A stretch of 64,000 nt of DNA, taken from positions 67,754,123 through 67,818,122 of the forward strand of contig OY720636.1 of the NCBI GenBank assembly GCA_963169105.1. The letters run 5' to 3'. Positions within the stretch are counted from its first letter, which is position 1, and every line of letters starts with the position of its first letter. The position numbers and the translations under genes were made by a program. The stretch comes from Ceriagrion tenellum (taxonomy: Eukaryota; Arthropoda; Insecta; Odonata; Coenagrionidae). The notes beneath the pieces were generated by a model. The model had not been told where the DNA came from, searched no databases, and worked only from the letters and a program-made list of their open reading frames with translations. This document shows positions 1 through 12,665 of the stretch, in pieces.

Positions 1-267
1 TTTGAAAAAGCTCAAGAAGAAAGAAGCATGGTATGAATCATTAAACAAAGGAGAGCCAAACATATTGGACATCTACTACGGCACGATAATCAAGTGAAAA
101 GGATAATTGAAGGAAAAATTGAGTGGAAAAACTGCAGAGGAAGGCCCCGACTAGACTTCATGAGCCAAATTATGAAGGATATGAATTGCAGGACATACTT
201 TGAGCTTAAAAGAAAAGCTGAGAAGAGAGATGAATGGAGGTCTACTGCCAACCAACTCAAGGGTTGA
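1..267 (+). pseudogene. Non-LTR retrotransposon ORF, 3' end fragment
   Basis: The frame ending in TGA at 265-267 encodes RAKHIGHLLRHDNQVKRII, then EGKIEW, a GRPRLDFM motif and a basic tail ending in ELKRKAEKRDEWR. This is the conserved C-terminal end of LINE reverse-transcriptase proteins. A TGA interrupts the same frame near 35. It is more diverged than LINE family 1 elsewhere in the window and probably belongs to another lineage. It runs off the left edge. Confidence 0.7.
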
Positions 268-1019
268 AACGGAAGAAGAACTTTTCCACCTCCTAACCTG
301 CCTCCTTCAATGCGTTACATTTTTGCCGTGACAAAATCAATATACCCTACCCACGTAGTGGTGGTGTACGGTATAAAAAGACAAGCATTAAGGTGACACA
401 GATAGTGCAACTTTCATAAGTAAAATGTGTCATTTTCTAGAGAAAAATATTTCGAAATTCTCAAAACGCCACATATTATTATTCCATATTTCGATCGCTT
501 GCTCTTCTTCGTCGCGATGCATTGGTGAGGAGGGGGGGGGTTGAAGTCAACACTGTTCTCAACACAATCGTACGTACGATGGTAGTCTGAAAGAAGCGTC
601 ATCGAACGTGACCGGCCAGGGAAAGAGAAGTTACAAACCGGCTCATCAGCCGAGACGGAGCCTGATAATCAAATTGACCGATCAGAGGCGTTGCCTCTTC
701 CCGCGAGGCGCGTTGAGCGGCCGCGAATTCCTCGGGGGATAAATTGAGAGTCTAAATAAGAATTCACTGGCGCGGCTGCGAGTCGAAAAAAAAACCGTAA
801 AACAGGACGATCCGATTTGCGAAAAATTTCGGACTTCCGGGCGCGTTCTGTCTCTCTTGTGGAATGGGCCGCGTGTCCTTCCTCGTCTCCCCCGCCTCAA
901 CCAATACATTCTCTCACTCTGCCATAATTTACTTACGGTAGTTTGAGGGAGATTGTATTCTCCAAAGCCAACTAGAGACCAGACTCGTGATATCATGTTG
1001 TATCAGTAAAACTTGAAAT
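268..1019. other. Unassigned; CpG-bearing patch 590-960
   Basis: No convincing gene. 590-960 is richer in GC and CpG than its surroundings and contains NotI- and EcoRI-like sites, but no splice or coding pattern was recognised. Confidence 0.4.
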
Positions 1020-1703
1020 AAGTAAGACGAAGAAAAAAATCCTAGCATGCGGAAGGGAGAAGCTGAATGCAGAAGTCACACTGAGAGGAGAGGAATTGCG
1101 CCAGTGGATTCCTTCACCTATCTCGGAAGTACCATCAAATGGGACGGAAGAAGTACAACGGACATCAAGCAAAGAATTGCCCAAGCTAAAAAGGCGTTCA
1201 TGGCAAAAGGACAACTGCTGTGCTCAAGGATGTTAGGACTACAAGCTAGGAGCCACTATGAAAACATTAGTGTGGAGGGTGTCACTCGGAGGCATGGACC
1301 ATTGGAAAAGCTGACCAGAAGAGACTAGAAGCCTTCTAGATCTGGTTCTGGAGGAAGATGCCGAAGATAAAATGGACGAAAAATTAATTAATAAAATATA
1401 AATACAATATAATAGTAATCGAATAAAAAATAAGAAATGATGAAGTGTTCAGGAGAGTAGAAGAGAAAAGGATCATAAGGAACACCATACAGAAAAGAAG
1501 AATCAGATGGATTGGACACACCATGAGGCACAAAGAGGTTTGTGAAGAACAAATTTGAAGGAATAGCCGAGGGAAAAGTCCCCAGAGGAAGACCCAGGAA
1601 TAAGTTTATGGGCCAAATAAATAAAACAGAATATAGGGAAAGATACCGGGAGGTAAGGGAACTGACATTAGATAGGGAAGGGTGGAGGGCTGAAGGCAAC
1701 TGA
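1020..1703 (+). pseudogene. LINE family 1, 5'-truncated degenerate 3' fragment
   Basis: 1047-1328 encodes a reverse-transcriptase C-terminal segment (FTYLGSTIKWDGRSTTDIKQ, AQAKKAFMAKGQ). After an AT-rich interruption near 1380-1435 it continues with RRTRWIGHT, EGKVPRGRPRNKF and RYREVREL, ending in TGA near 1701. Several frameshifts make it non-functional. It shares long stretches with the copies at 29022, 41070, 52983 and 62375. Clade assignment (RTE-like or similar) is tentative. Confidence 0.8.
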
Positions 1704-1709
1704 TCTTCG

Positions 1710-1930
1710 TAAAAAAATTATTGTGTGGATTTTACTAAGTTTCTTAACTATTTTTGAAAATAAATCATGTAGTAATTCTTTCAGGATCGTAAGAAAAACT
1801 TTCCGTTGTGAAGTTAGATCATTTTTATCCAATATTTAATTCATGCTGCCTTCAGTTGATGATATTAAAACGTACAGTTCGAATGTGATCTCCATCATGA
1901 CTAGGGAACCATCTTGTTAATACTACCTGA
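1710..1930 (+). repeat. Interspersed repeat R, partial copy
   Basis: Matches by eye the copies at 10640, 19890 and 61400. Shared features are the ACTATTTTTGAAAATAAATC block, the CTTTCCGTTGTGAAG block and the TGATCTCCATCATGACT block. It begins immediately after the LINE 1 fragment, so the LINE may have inserted into R. No coding capacity was seen. Confidence 0.6.
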
Positions 1931-3950
1931 AAGAAATTCTTTTTTAATCTTTTTCCGATAACTAGAAACCAGACGAATGAATTATACACTTTTCCGCCGG
2001 CTGAATTCTGCCTTCTAAGGCTTTAGTACGGTGGAAATTGTAGTACAGATAGTAGGATTGAATGCAGAAAAGATGTCTTTTCCCCTAATTTTGCCAATAC
2101 CTGCCCTAATAATTAGTCAGCGTGAGGTTTTTGAATAGTTGATATTATCGGTCAAGTCTTCCGTTTATTGTTTTAAACCTCTCCGGGAATAACCGCTAAG
2201 TTTGTCACCCGACCGTAATACACGGCATATTATCTAGCTAATGATCATTCAAGCAATAATGCGCGACTTTACATGATGACCATAGGAGCTTCTGTTTAGC
2301 ATGGCCTCATTAATTCCTTTCATCTCTGCGCAGAAAGGATGTGCAGGAGTGCGCCCATCGATGGTTCCAATACTTATCGATTCCTGGGAAGTCTCTGGTC
2401 GATACAGCTGTTTCAAGAGTGCAAATTATTTGTTTACCTCGTACAATGGTGCTATTTTGTGGGAAAAAGCAGTGTAGCGGCAGATCTAACTAAATCTGAA
2501 GGGACGTTAAAAGGATAACTGGAGAGTTATTGTAAACTCAACGACTGAACTTCAAAATTCACTCCGCCAAGAGACGCGAAAACTGAAATGAGAGCTATAC
2601 TCTCGGGAGCACCGTTTATTGGATAACTTTATTTACCTGTTGCATTCATATCCGCGTCTAAAAGCAAATATTATCTAGTCTTAAAAATTGACAATTTTTT
2701 TAATGTTACATAATATTGGCTTTTAGTTTTTTTCGGCATGTATTTCGAGAAGTAGTGGAATTCGTTTATGATACTTTAGTAAATATAAAATATAAAAATA
2801 TTATATATATAAAATTATAAAAATAAATTTTTTTATTTTGTGCAAAATTTATCGAACTTAGCGTGAAGTTTTGTCCCACTAGAACTAACGCAAAATATTT
2901 ACTGATCGCTTTATACATCCATCCATGCTTCATGGATATTTTGGACAGTTGCAAAGGACTTGTTTGCCAAGATAAGATTCACTCCAATTGATATCCCATA
3001 TTATTCGCCCATTAATCACTATTGTCCCGGAGGAGAAATCCAAGCTTAATTTAGTTTGAGCGAAATATCAGTATACCCAGAAATCAATGAATTTGGTCTG
3101 ATTGTATAGAAACTAGCAATAATTTTCTAACTGTAGGCGTAAATATGGCCTGAAATTTATAAAATGTGATGACTAATGCGTTGCAAAATCGTCGCACTCC
3201 CTAAGAGTTATGGGTGGATTTAATGATTTAAACAATCAACAGATTCATTCAAATCAATGGAACCATTGCTAATAGCGCTCATTACATGTGATTTTGGACA
3301 GGTTAATCCAAGGAAATATAGAGCATGCCCTAATTTTGCTCAAATAACCATGAGCATGAGTTTTTAATGCGTTTATACGATGCATGCGTGATTATTCGCG
3401 ACATAAATTCGACTAAAAAAACCGTTTTAAGCAAATATTTACCAGTTTTCCAAATTTAGAAAAAAAACCCTGATCTGAAGAATTGACTTAATCTTTTTAT
3501 ATGATTAAATACTTCAAAATTATATGGCTTTTCATAGCAGGTGGCAACATAAATAATACCATCATTGCGAAGATACTACATCTCTGCCATTATGTTCTAA
3601 GTTATAAAGATCAGAATTCATGGTTTTAAATTTCTCACCTCAGGGATATTGATTTTTGAATGAAAACACTTTTTGATACTAGGATATTGATTATCATGTT
3701 ATTCATAATACCAAACGGAATATTTATTTCATGACCTACTGCATTTAGATAAAATACTTTTTATGCTCACATTGTTACTCCTTAAGAAGTTAATTCTGTT
3801 CCCCACACGGATCATTTATAGGAAAACGGGAAATAATTTTCTTCCGAACGAGAAGCACAGTTGAGTGCAGCAATTTTAAAACTAGCAACGTAAAACTTAA
3901 TACGATCCTCATAATTAAAACTACCCCGCAGGCTTCGTCATTTTTTTCAG
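1931..3950. other. AT-rich DNA, nothing identified
   Basis: No extended ORF, recognisable domain, long inverted repeat or tandem repeat found by reading. Confidence 0.5.
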
Positions 3951-4430
3951 GCTAGCGAAAGGAGCTAAACTAGTCATTTTTTTTAAATCTCTTGTCGTCC
4001 AGGGACTTTGAGTATTCGAGTTTTAAGTGTAGAGGTCGTCAGGCAAGGTCTGCACGTGATGTCAATTTCAACAGATGTCGCATTCATCTGGTAGTGTTTG
4101 GAGACGGAGTCGGTATTTATCGAGACGCGAGTGGCGGTCGATATTTGAGGTCATTTGCGCCGTTGCTTCGGGTGAGCGTGTGTTAAGCTCAAGGCTGTTG
4201 AGGGGACAAGGCGCACTTGCCCAGCTCTCGTCCACTTCTAAGGCTCCGACGACTACACGAATGAACCCTCATTAGGCGCGCAGTGCGGACAGACATCCGC
4301 CGGCGAAGCAAGCAGTACGTACCAGGGGCCCTAGGAAATGGGAACGGAAGGACACGTGGGGATTTGTCGGACCCGACCCACCATCCTCCAATTAAACGCG
4401 AAAACAATGCCTTATTATGATTACAATTGA
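3951..4430. other. CpG-bearing patch, possible exon or promoter
   Basis: 3990-4400 is locally GC- and CpG-rich in AT-rich surroundings. It contains a donor-like GGGTGAGCG near 4169. The short overlapping ORFs show no recognisable domain. It could be a non-coding exon of an unseen gene or an old repeat. Confidence 0.3.
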
Positions 4431-7069
4431 CAGAGGAGTGCTAGCAGTGAGTGCAGGAGTATCCCACCATCGTAAAAACCGAGAATTCCAACAGCACCGG
4501 GAAATTTTCGCCAGGGGTAGTAAATTGTTTACTGGTTATAAGTGATATGGGACTTTTATTTAGTAATCTACATGTTGTTTCTCATATATTAAAGAGAAGT
4601 TGATTTATATGTTTCATACAAATATAAGTACTCGAATTTTCAAAGTTTGGATGTATTCTATGCACACATTAGGTATAAGTAATGTTGGACTTTTGGAAAA
4701 ACTGCAAGTTGTTTATCTTTTGTTGTAGAGGTGTTTATTATCAATGATTTTATGTAATCAAGTCGTCGTAAAAGATAAATTGTACTCAGCATCCTAAATG
4801 TTAATACGGTATGTTATATGTAGCATTGTATAACCACAGCTTACTTTACCTATGGTTCAACAGTTAGTAGCCCCAAAACAGGTGCAACTTAAGGGCCACT
4901 CAAATGCTCCTTTCACTGTTAAAAACTTTCATATTCTTTTTACAGAAAAACGTTTTTAGAAGCAATTAAGTATAACTTCCTGAAGGAAAGAGACTTAGCG
5001 TCTGTGATTATGACGGAAAATAAAAGGCTCATTATTCCCTAATTTTCATCCTGTGTCTTTATAATCGATAAGATTTGTGACTATATAATCGAAAAGGTAA
5101 ATTCATCAAATTACTTTTGTACTTGGGAACTATATGCCTGCAGTTTCAAAGCGCGCATTAAGAGAAAGATGCAGAAGTCTTATTTCTATAACTTTAATTT
5201 TCCTATCACAAGCTAAAGTTTCAGGCTTCACTTTGCGCAGAAGTGTTACCTGAAATAAAAAGTGTCTTTGAACTTTCCACTCAATAAACACTGACCAAAA
5301 TTTCGTGAAAAATGTTCGCGTTTGGAGCGTAGAAATCAACATTTTTTTCATTAAATCTTTTGTTCCCATTTGGCTTCTAAAAATCTTTCAGATAGAATTC
5401 ATGGACCTAGAAAAATATACTAGAGCATCTTTTAGCTAGTGCAGATTAAAGTTCATTCTTTTTATATTCTTCATATCAAAATTTCAAACTTCTTTCAAAC
5501 TCCAGCGCTAACGAGGGAAATTCTGATATAATCAGCAAATATTTGCTCCTCTTTTATATTGTTTCTATTTTGGGATTTGGTGGGGTGGAGATCTATTAAT
5601 AAGAATAGTAAATTTTACATAACAATTTGATCAAGAGAAAATGCTACCTCAAGAATAAATTTTTCTAGGCATCCTAAAATCTCATTTCATGGAAGATTCG
5701 AAAAAAAGGAACTATGCCAGAGAGCAGAAATTTGCTAGAAAGCGAAACAACTTCCATTCGCGTATCATCTGGCAAAGACATTTGATGCCACAAAAAATTA
5801 TGTCCTGCTTTCTACCCTGAATATCAAAAATATTTTAAACGTCTAATGACCAGTTGCAGGAACGACACACGTGTTTCATAAAGTTATGGGACCCACAAGA
5901 CATGGCAACCATTCAATAAGTGCTGCAGAAACATTACATAAATTTCTTGGTTACATAACTTATGGCATCAACTTATGAGTTCCCTAAGTAGCCAAGATAG
6001 CGGATGCGCAATGACCCTCTTGGAAACTTAATCACTAGATAAAAAAGTTGTTTTGAGACAGATGACCATTTTGTTTACCGTTACTAATTAGTACGTGCCT
6101 AAGCAACTATATATAGGATAAACTTTCAAAAATTTTATTGGGGGGTAGAAGATTAGATCGAACATTTGTAGCTATTAACTATTGGTAAATAAGGTATGTA
6201 GCTAGTACATGTGTTCCTGCTACCCGAATATTTTTATGAGATCTATAACCTCAGGGATCCAATAACTATTGATTCCATAACTAAATGCTCTTGCAACAGG
6301 ACTGGAGGAACGAGACTGTTACCTACTCTAGGGCGGTGCGGCACCTCGCAAACCTCGAGACAGGAATGTCTTCTTGGTCATTTTCTGGTCACTCCGTAAC
6401 TTCAATTTGCAGCTTATTGTTGCATCATTGCTATGTTTATTTTAGTTTAAGTATAAACCACTACCTTCGCGTCTCAATTGATTGAATGAATAATATTATC
6501 GATTTTGGTCGGGTAACCATCTCGCCAAACCATCAGTTACACCACAAAATCCATTTTATTTCCCTCTCTCTTTAATATTCTTCTGATTTTCACACGTTCA
6601 TGGCTAGCGGTAGTTTCCAGGTGTCTCTCAGTCTTGAGAATTGATTTTACAATCCAATACAGCGACTACAGAGGGATTTGAAGATAGGAAAACATTGGGT
6701 TCGGGAGTTGTATGGAAATTTTTATGGCATAATGAGATGGTATCCGCAGCAGCGTAGTCGGTCAAGCGGGTCCAGATTGCGTGGTGCACGGTGGTGAGTT
6801 GGTTTCCGAAAGGAGTCACGCCACGAGTGCATCTGTCCCCGGTTAGTGGCGTGGTCACCGTCTAGAGGGGGGGGGAGAGGGGGAGAGGAGAAAGAGAGAA
6901 TCGTCGGCCGGGAGGCCTCCGTCTGCGGTCGACACGGAAAAGGGCTCGCGATCTTCCCTTGCAATCATTCATGTGAATACTATATCAATACCTTTCTTTG
7001 TAGCAGCGGGAATGGAATTCAGTTGTTTTCAGTTAATGATAGTTAAATTTTGAACGTTCTAAGTTATTA
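4431..7069. other. Unassigned DNA
   Basis: No gene, structured repeat or transposon end recognised. A short GA/G-rich tract lies at 6866-6905. Confidence 0.45.
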
Positions 7070-7800
7070 CTAATAGACGTAATACGAAAACTGCCAAATC
7101 CCTGCCGAGTCTCAGGCGATCATGCACATAATTCATTCTTGGTGCCAGAAGTGGGGGGTTAGAATTAAATCTTAGTAAACACATCACAGTCCACTTCCTG
7201 CGAAAGTCATCATACAAATGCCATGCCTACACTGTGGGTGGAGTAAATGTAAAATCTTCAGATACCCTCAAATAGCTTGGGATTACATTTCTGGTATTAA
7301 AAACTTCTGATATAATGTAGGGAACGCACAAACAAAACAAATGCGGCACAGCATTAAAGCAACTAGGTTTTGTTACGCGCATAATAGGAAGGTTCTCGGA
7401 TGAAAAAGTAAAAGATAAATGCTATTTCGCTCTGGTTAAACCACATCTCGAATAGGCCGCGAGCATTTGGGACCCTGGTCATAAAGATTTAACAAAAAAA
7501 ATTAATAACACAAAGAAAAGCTGCACGTTTCGTTAAAAACTGCAAAGACCGATCATATATTGTCCCACAACTTTTTCAGGGATTTAGGTGGGAGCCCCTA
7601 GAGACTCGGGGGCCACACGCTAGGCTTAGGTTGTTTGAGAAATTCATAGCTGGTGTGTTTTAGAGCGACACGGAGAATGTAATCGTGACGCCTCACCAAA
7701 TCCCTAGGTCTGACAGACACCATGAAATGAGCGAGATACATTGCCGAGCAGATAGGTACAAAAACTCGGTTTTTCTGCGCACAATAAGTGACCACAATAA
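7070..7800 (+). pseudogene. Heavily degraded LINE (CR1/jockey-like RT C-terminal region)
   Basis: With stops and shifts, the plus strand reads through KVKDKCYFALVKPHLE, then AASIWDP and HKDLTK, then a segment equivalent to the 'VQRRAARFV' region of CR1/L2/jockey-type reverse transcriptases, and 'FSGI-VGAPRDSGATR', the usual LGWESLEERR block. In-frame stops occur throughout, so it is an ancient fossil. Confidence 0.6.
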
Positions 7801-7988
7801 AAACTGAGCTCTACTAAATACACTCCCATAGTACACCTCACCATTTCACCTCCCAAAACACTACATCTCTACACGGCTGGTGCCTTAACACCCTCTGCCA
7901 CACGCCCATGCGGCGGCTCTCAAGCTAGTATGTAGGTGTACTGCATGCTATAGTTTTTATTCATTGCCAACTATTAAATAAGCATGTA

Positions 7989-8416
7989 TTAGCCCTTTGA
8001 GTGCAGCATGACGTGACATCACGTCATGTTGTTTTTATGCTGGTGCTGATGACGTGACATCACGTCATGTCCTTTTTATGCTGGTGCTGATGACGTGACA
8101 TCACGTCATGTTCTTTTTATGCCGGTGCTGATGACGTGACATCACGTCATGTTCCTTTTATGCCGGTTCTGATGACGTGATATCACGTCATGTTCTTTTT
8201 ATGCTGGTGCTGATGACGTGATATCACGTCATGTTGTTTTTATGCTGGTGCTGTTGACGTGACATCACGTCATGTTGTTTTTATGATGGTGCTGATGACG
8301 TGACATCACGTCATGTCCTTTTTATGCTGGTGCTGATGACGTGATATCACGTCGACAGCACCAGCATAAAGACAATCATGGCGCGATGTCATGTCATGCC
8401 GTACCCAAAGGGTCAA
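7989..8416. mobile_element. piggyBac-like TTAA MITE, copy 1, with internal 41-bp array
   Basis: Ends are inverted relatives: left CCCTTTGAGTGCAGCATGAC, right (reverse complement) CCCTTTGGGTACGGCATGAC. They match the cleaner copy at 27964-28203. The flanking tetranucleotides TTAG and TCAA look like decayed TTAA. No transposase. Nearly the whole interior is the array at 8008-8354. Confidence 0.7.
8008..8354. repeat. 41-bp tandem repeat with nine palindromes
   Basis: Nine starts of ATGACGTGAYATCACGTCAT lie exactly 41 bp apart (8008, 8049 ... 8336). Each is a perfect or one-base-off 20-bp palindrome. A spacer of about 20 bp, TTGTTTTTATGCTGGTGCTG with small variants, separates them. The units carry paired inverted TGACGTGA half-sites resembling bZIP/CRE sites. 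No protein is encoded. Confidence 0.95.
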
Positions 8417-9405
8417 TAATTTTTCCCAACCCACTTTATTTTTTCTTTGGAATTTATCGAATGCACTGAATCTTATGTTTGATTTAAATGTTTGGAGCTA
8501 CTGTTGTTCATCTAACAATATTCTTAGCCAAATAACAGCAACTGAATTTTTATTGGCTTAATAGAATACGGGTAACAGTTGTTAAAAACTAAGGAGGTAA
8601 ATAGTCACACAGAATTGCATATGTTTATTTTATGTACCTATTATTTTACTGGGTGCCTAGTGGCTATCAATAATTCAATGCAACATGATAATCCTGAGCC
8701 CACGATTTTTCACCCCCAGCAATCTAATCTTTGCTCCCCCACGGGGACGATTTCGCCCCAGTGGAGGATTCTGGCTCCAGACCTGCGTATGATCCTATAC
8801 AATCACTAGGAGGAACACGAATATATACGCTATTTGATTGCTGCGACTTTTGCTGCTTCGGTTGGGAGTGGGACCAAAATTTGGAAACGCTTTTTACGTC
8901 CAGTTTTTTGACTGGGTCACACCTGAAGAGGATATCTAAGGAATGAAATGAGCTCGCCTCACAATGGGTCGGCATAGACTTTCTCCTCTCTCGGGTTTGT
9001 CTAACAAATTATCGCGGGGCTTCAGGGGGTCTCAATCGGATATTTCGAAAGGACAGCGTCCTTTCCAGTTTCTTTAAAAAGAAAAGAAAATCTCAATTTC
9101 TCTTCGTCGGGTTTGAGGTGAAAGTTCAAACTTAACCTGGGTGGAACGGTAATCAATCCTTAACATGGGGAAGCATACCATTGACCCTTCCTGGACATCA
9201 TCCATAACCTCTTTTTGAATCGTTTTTCTAACGGTTTTTTTGTGAACCAAGTTTGACTCCATTGAGAAGTTTCACGAACACCGACACCTGCTAGAGTTTG
9301 GGAAACTCCGCGTCTTTGAAAAAGGATATCTCTCTCTATAACCGTTTTACCTCTTATGATTACGTACTTTCCGAGCTATTATTTCTGTTCCCGACTGAGA
9401 GAGTA
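8417..9405. other. Unassigned DNA
   Basis: Nothing recognised. The short ORFs on both strands at 8724-8975 overlap and show no domain. Confidence 0.45.
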
Positions 9406-9600
9406 ATAATTTAAGAGAAACAATTTCACTTTTCCACAAAATTGTTTTAATGCGTACAACGCGTTTCGGCTCACAGAGCCATCATCAGGTACAAGACAAG
9501 AAATAAGAGAGTACAACACATATATATATCTCTTCAGAGGAGGGGGGGGTTGTGGGAGAAACAATTTTGTGGAAAAGTGCAATTGTTTCTCTTAAATTAT
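9406..9600. mobile_element. Foldback element
   Basis: Left arm 9406-9447 and right arm 9558-9600 are inverted copies; both contain AAACAATTT...TTTTCCACAAAATTG and end TAATTTAAGAGAAACAAT. The loop carries CGCGTTTCGGCTC and AGCCATCATCAGG, a motif pair that also occurs in altered form in the foldback at 50336. Likely a non-autonomous DNA element. Confidence 0.7.
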
Positions 9601-10600
9601 GAATAACTTCCACGATATCTCGCCTGAATCTGTTGAATTTATGAGAGAGTAATATTTCAGAGAGGTGTTTCTCCTCTCCATCACAGAAGCATCTTCCTAC
9701 AACTTCAACACTACAAGTACCCAACCTGGCGGCATACTTATAAGTACCGACAGGGGTCAGTTTGATCCCATAGAAATATTTTGTTTCCAAAAGAAAATTT
9801 CACTTTTTAATCGTAATAGTAAGCAAATGGTTTCGAAAAAATCTTTCATTTATCATAGTAAATTATTTTGCAAGAGTATAATTTCATATCAGCGCAAAAT
9901 AATTTGCCACTTCAACAGTTAGGATGCCGCACATGAGGACTTAAACGCGGGACTTCCGTTCCTCGTTCAAGTCCTCATAAGAAGCCTGGGTCTGTCGGGT
10001 CTTTGTGCAGCGATTCACCCTTTGATGTTAATGCTCGGCTGCTAAACTATCTATAATATTTCAACGCAAAACAAAAAAACTCCATTCTACAATGTCCAAT
10101 GTTGAAAAAAATAGGTAAGAAATGGCCTAGGGTCAAAATGAAAACTATGGTTCTAATAGATAAGAGGTAATGTTCGTTAAATATTACTGCTGCCATGAGG
10201 TTCTCCTCTTCATATTACATTATTCTGCTCAAAACTAAAATTTAGGAAATATGCAAGAGTTCAGACGAATCATTCAGATATAAAAATATAAAGGCGTCAC
10301 AATTACCCTTCTGATTTTTCAAGTATTTACTGTGGCTAACATGAAAAATGCAGCTTGAAACATACACCCTAAGTGAAGTACAAGCAGCAGCAACAAAGAA
10401 ACGTCAAAAGACGCCGATAAGGTTCGTAAATCATCGGAGAAACATATCCAAACAATTAAATTGAGAGCCATAGAGAACTAGAATGTAGATGTGAACGACA
10501 GATTGAGCAATCTTCAGTTGAAAATGAACGTTTGCGTCCTTGTAAATCCTTGTTGATAAACGCGGAGACTGTATCAAGCCCACATACGGAAATTGTTTGC
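9601..10600. other. Unassigned DNA
   Basis: No gene or repeat recognised. The ORF at 9665-9922 lies partly beside the foldback arm and has no recognisable domain. Confidence 0.4.
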
Positions 10601-10639
10601 AGGTAAGGGACCACTCAAAAGGATTGATTTCCTGTTGAA

Positions 10640-11125
10640 GAAAAACATCTTACCCTTCCAAAGATTTCAAAATATCAGCCCCTTACTGAATAACCTTCCC
10701 AGTTCATTGACGAAAAATCCCAGCCCTTTTTTACGAGGGAAATGGTACTTGTATGTATTCCAGCGAGACCTGATTTAAAAAATGAGAAATTTATAGCACC
10801 TAGATCTAATAGCTCTTAAAAAAACTAACAATGCGTATTTTGTAAATTTTCTCGGCTATTTTTGAAAATAAATAATATTTTCTCCGCAGTTATTTTTTCC
10901 GGATCACAAAAATCCTTCCGTTGTGAAAGAGCTTTATACGTCCAGCGTGAAAAATCAAATAAGTCAAATCAAAGACTTACATAGATATTTTTATTCAATT
11001 ACGTATTGTACCTGTTATAAAAAATTATATTTTTCCACCATTAATTATGCAATATTCAATTCATGCTTCATGCAGCTGCTGAAATTAAATCGCAAATGAT
11101 CTCCATTATGACTGGGGAGCTAGTA
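10640..11125 (+). repeat. Interspersed repeat R, long copy
   Basis: Most complete uninterrupted copy of a repeat also at 1710, 19890 and 61400. Shared blocks in order: ATATCAGCCCCTTACTGAA, the GGGAAATGGTACT region, CACCTAGATCTA, TATTTTTGAAAATAAAT, CCTTCCGTTGTGA, GCTGCTGAAATTAAA and GATCTCCATTATGACT. No ORF. Class unknown; terminal repeats not seen. Confidence 0.65.
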
Positions 11126-11890
11126 TTTCGGGCAAACTACATTAAGAACTGGGGAAATTCTGCCACGATGGAAAATTAGGCATCCAAGCCTTATATATTC
11201 TGTATGCTACCTACGACCTTACTTATACCATTCGGAAAACAATGAATTAATATAAAAAAATGAGGAAGTGTAATGAAATCATTAATGTAATCGTCAGAAC
11301 TGAGGAATTCCAGCCGAGATAGAAAAATAGACCATTAGAATGAGATATCATTTGCAAAATTAAAAAAATAAAACTTCACGCACTCTGACGTCACCGAAGA
11401 AATGCATGTCAGTATGTCTTGTCATATTCTTTTTTTTCGCGAGAAAATAAGCAAGCCAATTACAGCGTCGGCTCTTAAATGCCTGGCAAGTCGTGCATCA
11501 CAAATCGAGTTATAACCGCGAGAGGAGACGCAAACTGTCTCACACACACGTCGCCCCGGAGAATCTTCAGTCGCGGAATTTCGCTGGGGGTATCTCCTTT
11601 AATAGGCTCGGCGCTTAAGAAGCTTGAGGCAAAGGAAGAGAGAGGCGCCTTTTTTGTAAACAATATTTATCACCACGTGCGGGAGTGGCTCGTGGGAGAG
11701 CGCCCTTTAAATGAGGGGAAGAGTCAAAGTCTGAAGAATACCTGTCCGTAAAATGGTTACCTGGAAACAAATGACTGAATTCATTGAAATAAAAACTCGT
11801 TGGAAAACGAGAAAGGGTTGCAACGCTAAAAATAAACTCCATAGACTGTACTCTCATCGCCTGGGTCAATCTTACTTACGGTGGCTCCGG
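11126..11890. other. Unassigned; moderately GC-rich 11460-11730
   Basis: No coding pattern. Overlapping short ORFs lie on both strands in the GC-richer portion and no splice structure was found. Confidence 0.35.
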
Positions 11891-11994
11891 CTTGACTATC
11901 AATACGTTTACCAATCGCTCTCAGATCGATCTGAACTCGGACCGATCTGAAATTTCCAAGCGAACCGACTCAGATCGCCTTTATATCACGGTAA

Positions 11995-12665
11995 CTTTGT
12001 GAACAAAGCCAACTACGCAATTGAATTCTGGGGATCGGCCATAACACTCCTTAACAAAGTATTCCTTATACAAAAGAGGGCTATAAGAATCATTATGGGG
12101 AAATCAAAAAGACACTCCTGTAGACCACTATTTGTGGAATTAAGACTCCTCACACTGCCATGCTTATATATTTATAAATTATGTGTTTTAATTAAGGTTA
12201 ACCTTCACAAATTACAGGTAAATAGTGATATTCATAATCACTTGACAAGATCCCATTCAAGTTTGCATGTCACCCTCCATAAACAAAAAATAGCCTCTAG
12301 GAGCCCCATTGCTGTTGGCACTAAAATGTTTAATTTACTCCCCCCATATTTAAGATGTACTACCCCAGAAAAAAAGTTCAAGGCTGACCTAAAAAAATAT
12401 CTTGTAAATAAATGTTATTATAGCGTTCATGAGTTTTATAACAAAGTTTAGTTGTTGTTTTTGTATTATCATTGTATTTCGTATTGTTCTATCCCAATTG
12501 TTTGTTGTTTTTTTGTCATCAATTTTGAGTGCAGTGTATCTTGTATATTGATGGAAACATGTAATTCTTTGTACACTAACTTTGACGTGTCTTATATCTA
12601 TGCATTGATCTCTTTGACATATGATCTTTAGACAAATAAAATTATTATTATTATTATTATTATTA
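11995..12665 (+). pseudogene. LINE family 2 (CR1/jockey-like), 5'-truncated with (ATT)n tail
   Basis: The open frame 11999-12451 encodes about 150 residues of a reverse-transcriptase C-terminal extension: NKANYAIEFWGSA, IQKRAIRIIMG, SCRPLFVELRLLTLPCLYIY, then MFNLLPPYLR and a KKYLVNKCYYSV-like end. These blocks are typical of CR1/jockey-type LINEs in arthropods. The 3' end has a short UTR, AATAAA and an (ATT)n tail at 12641-12665, a common LINE terminus. The residual frame is intact, so the insertion is fairly young. It lies inside the TIR element at 11891-13057. Confidence 0.8.
12641..12665. repeat. (ATT)n microsatellite, LINE tail
   Basis: About eight ATT units directly after GACAAATAAA, at the 3' end of the LINE fragment. 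Confidence 0.9.

Noticed and set aside
4189..4407. 72-codon minus-strand ORF in the CpG patch
   Set aside because: Basic, Ser/Arg-rich product of GC-rich sequence, without domain or conserved start context. Kept only as a possible promoter/exon patch.
8008..8354. CRISPR-like regular array
   Set aside because: The period is regular, but the spacers are nearly identical rather than unique, the repeats are perfect palindromes, and the DNA is eukaryotic with no cas genes. It is a tandem repeat.
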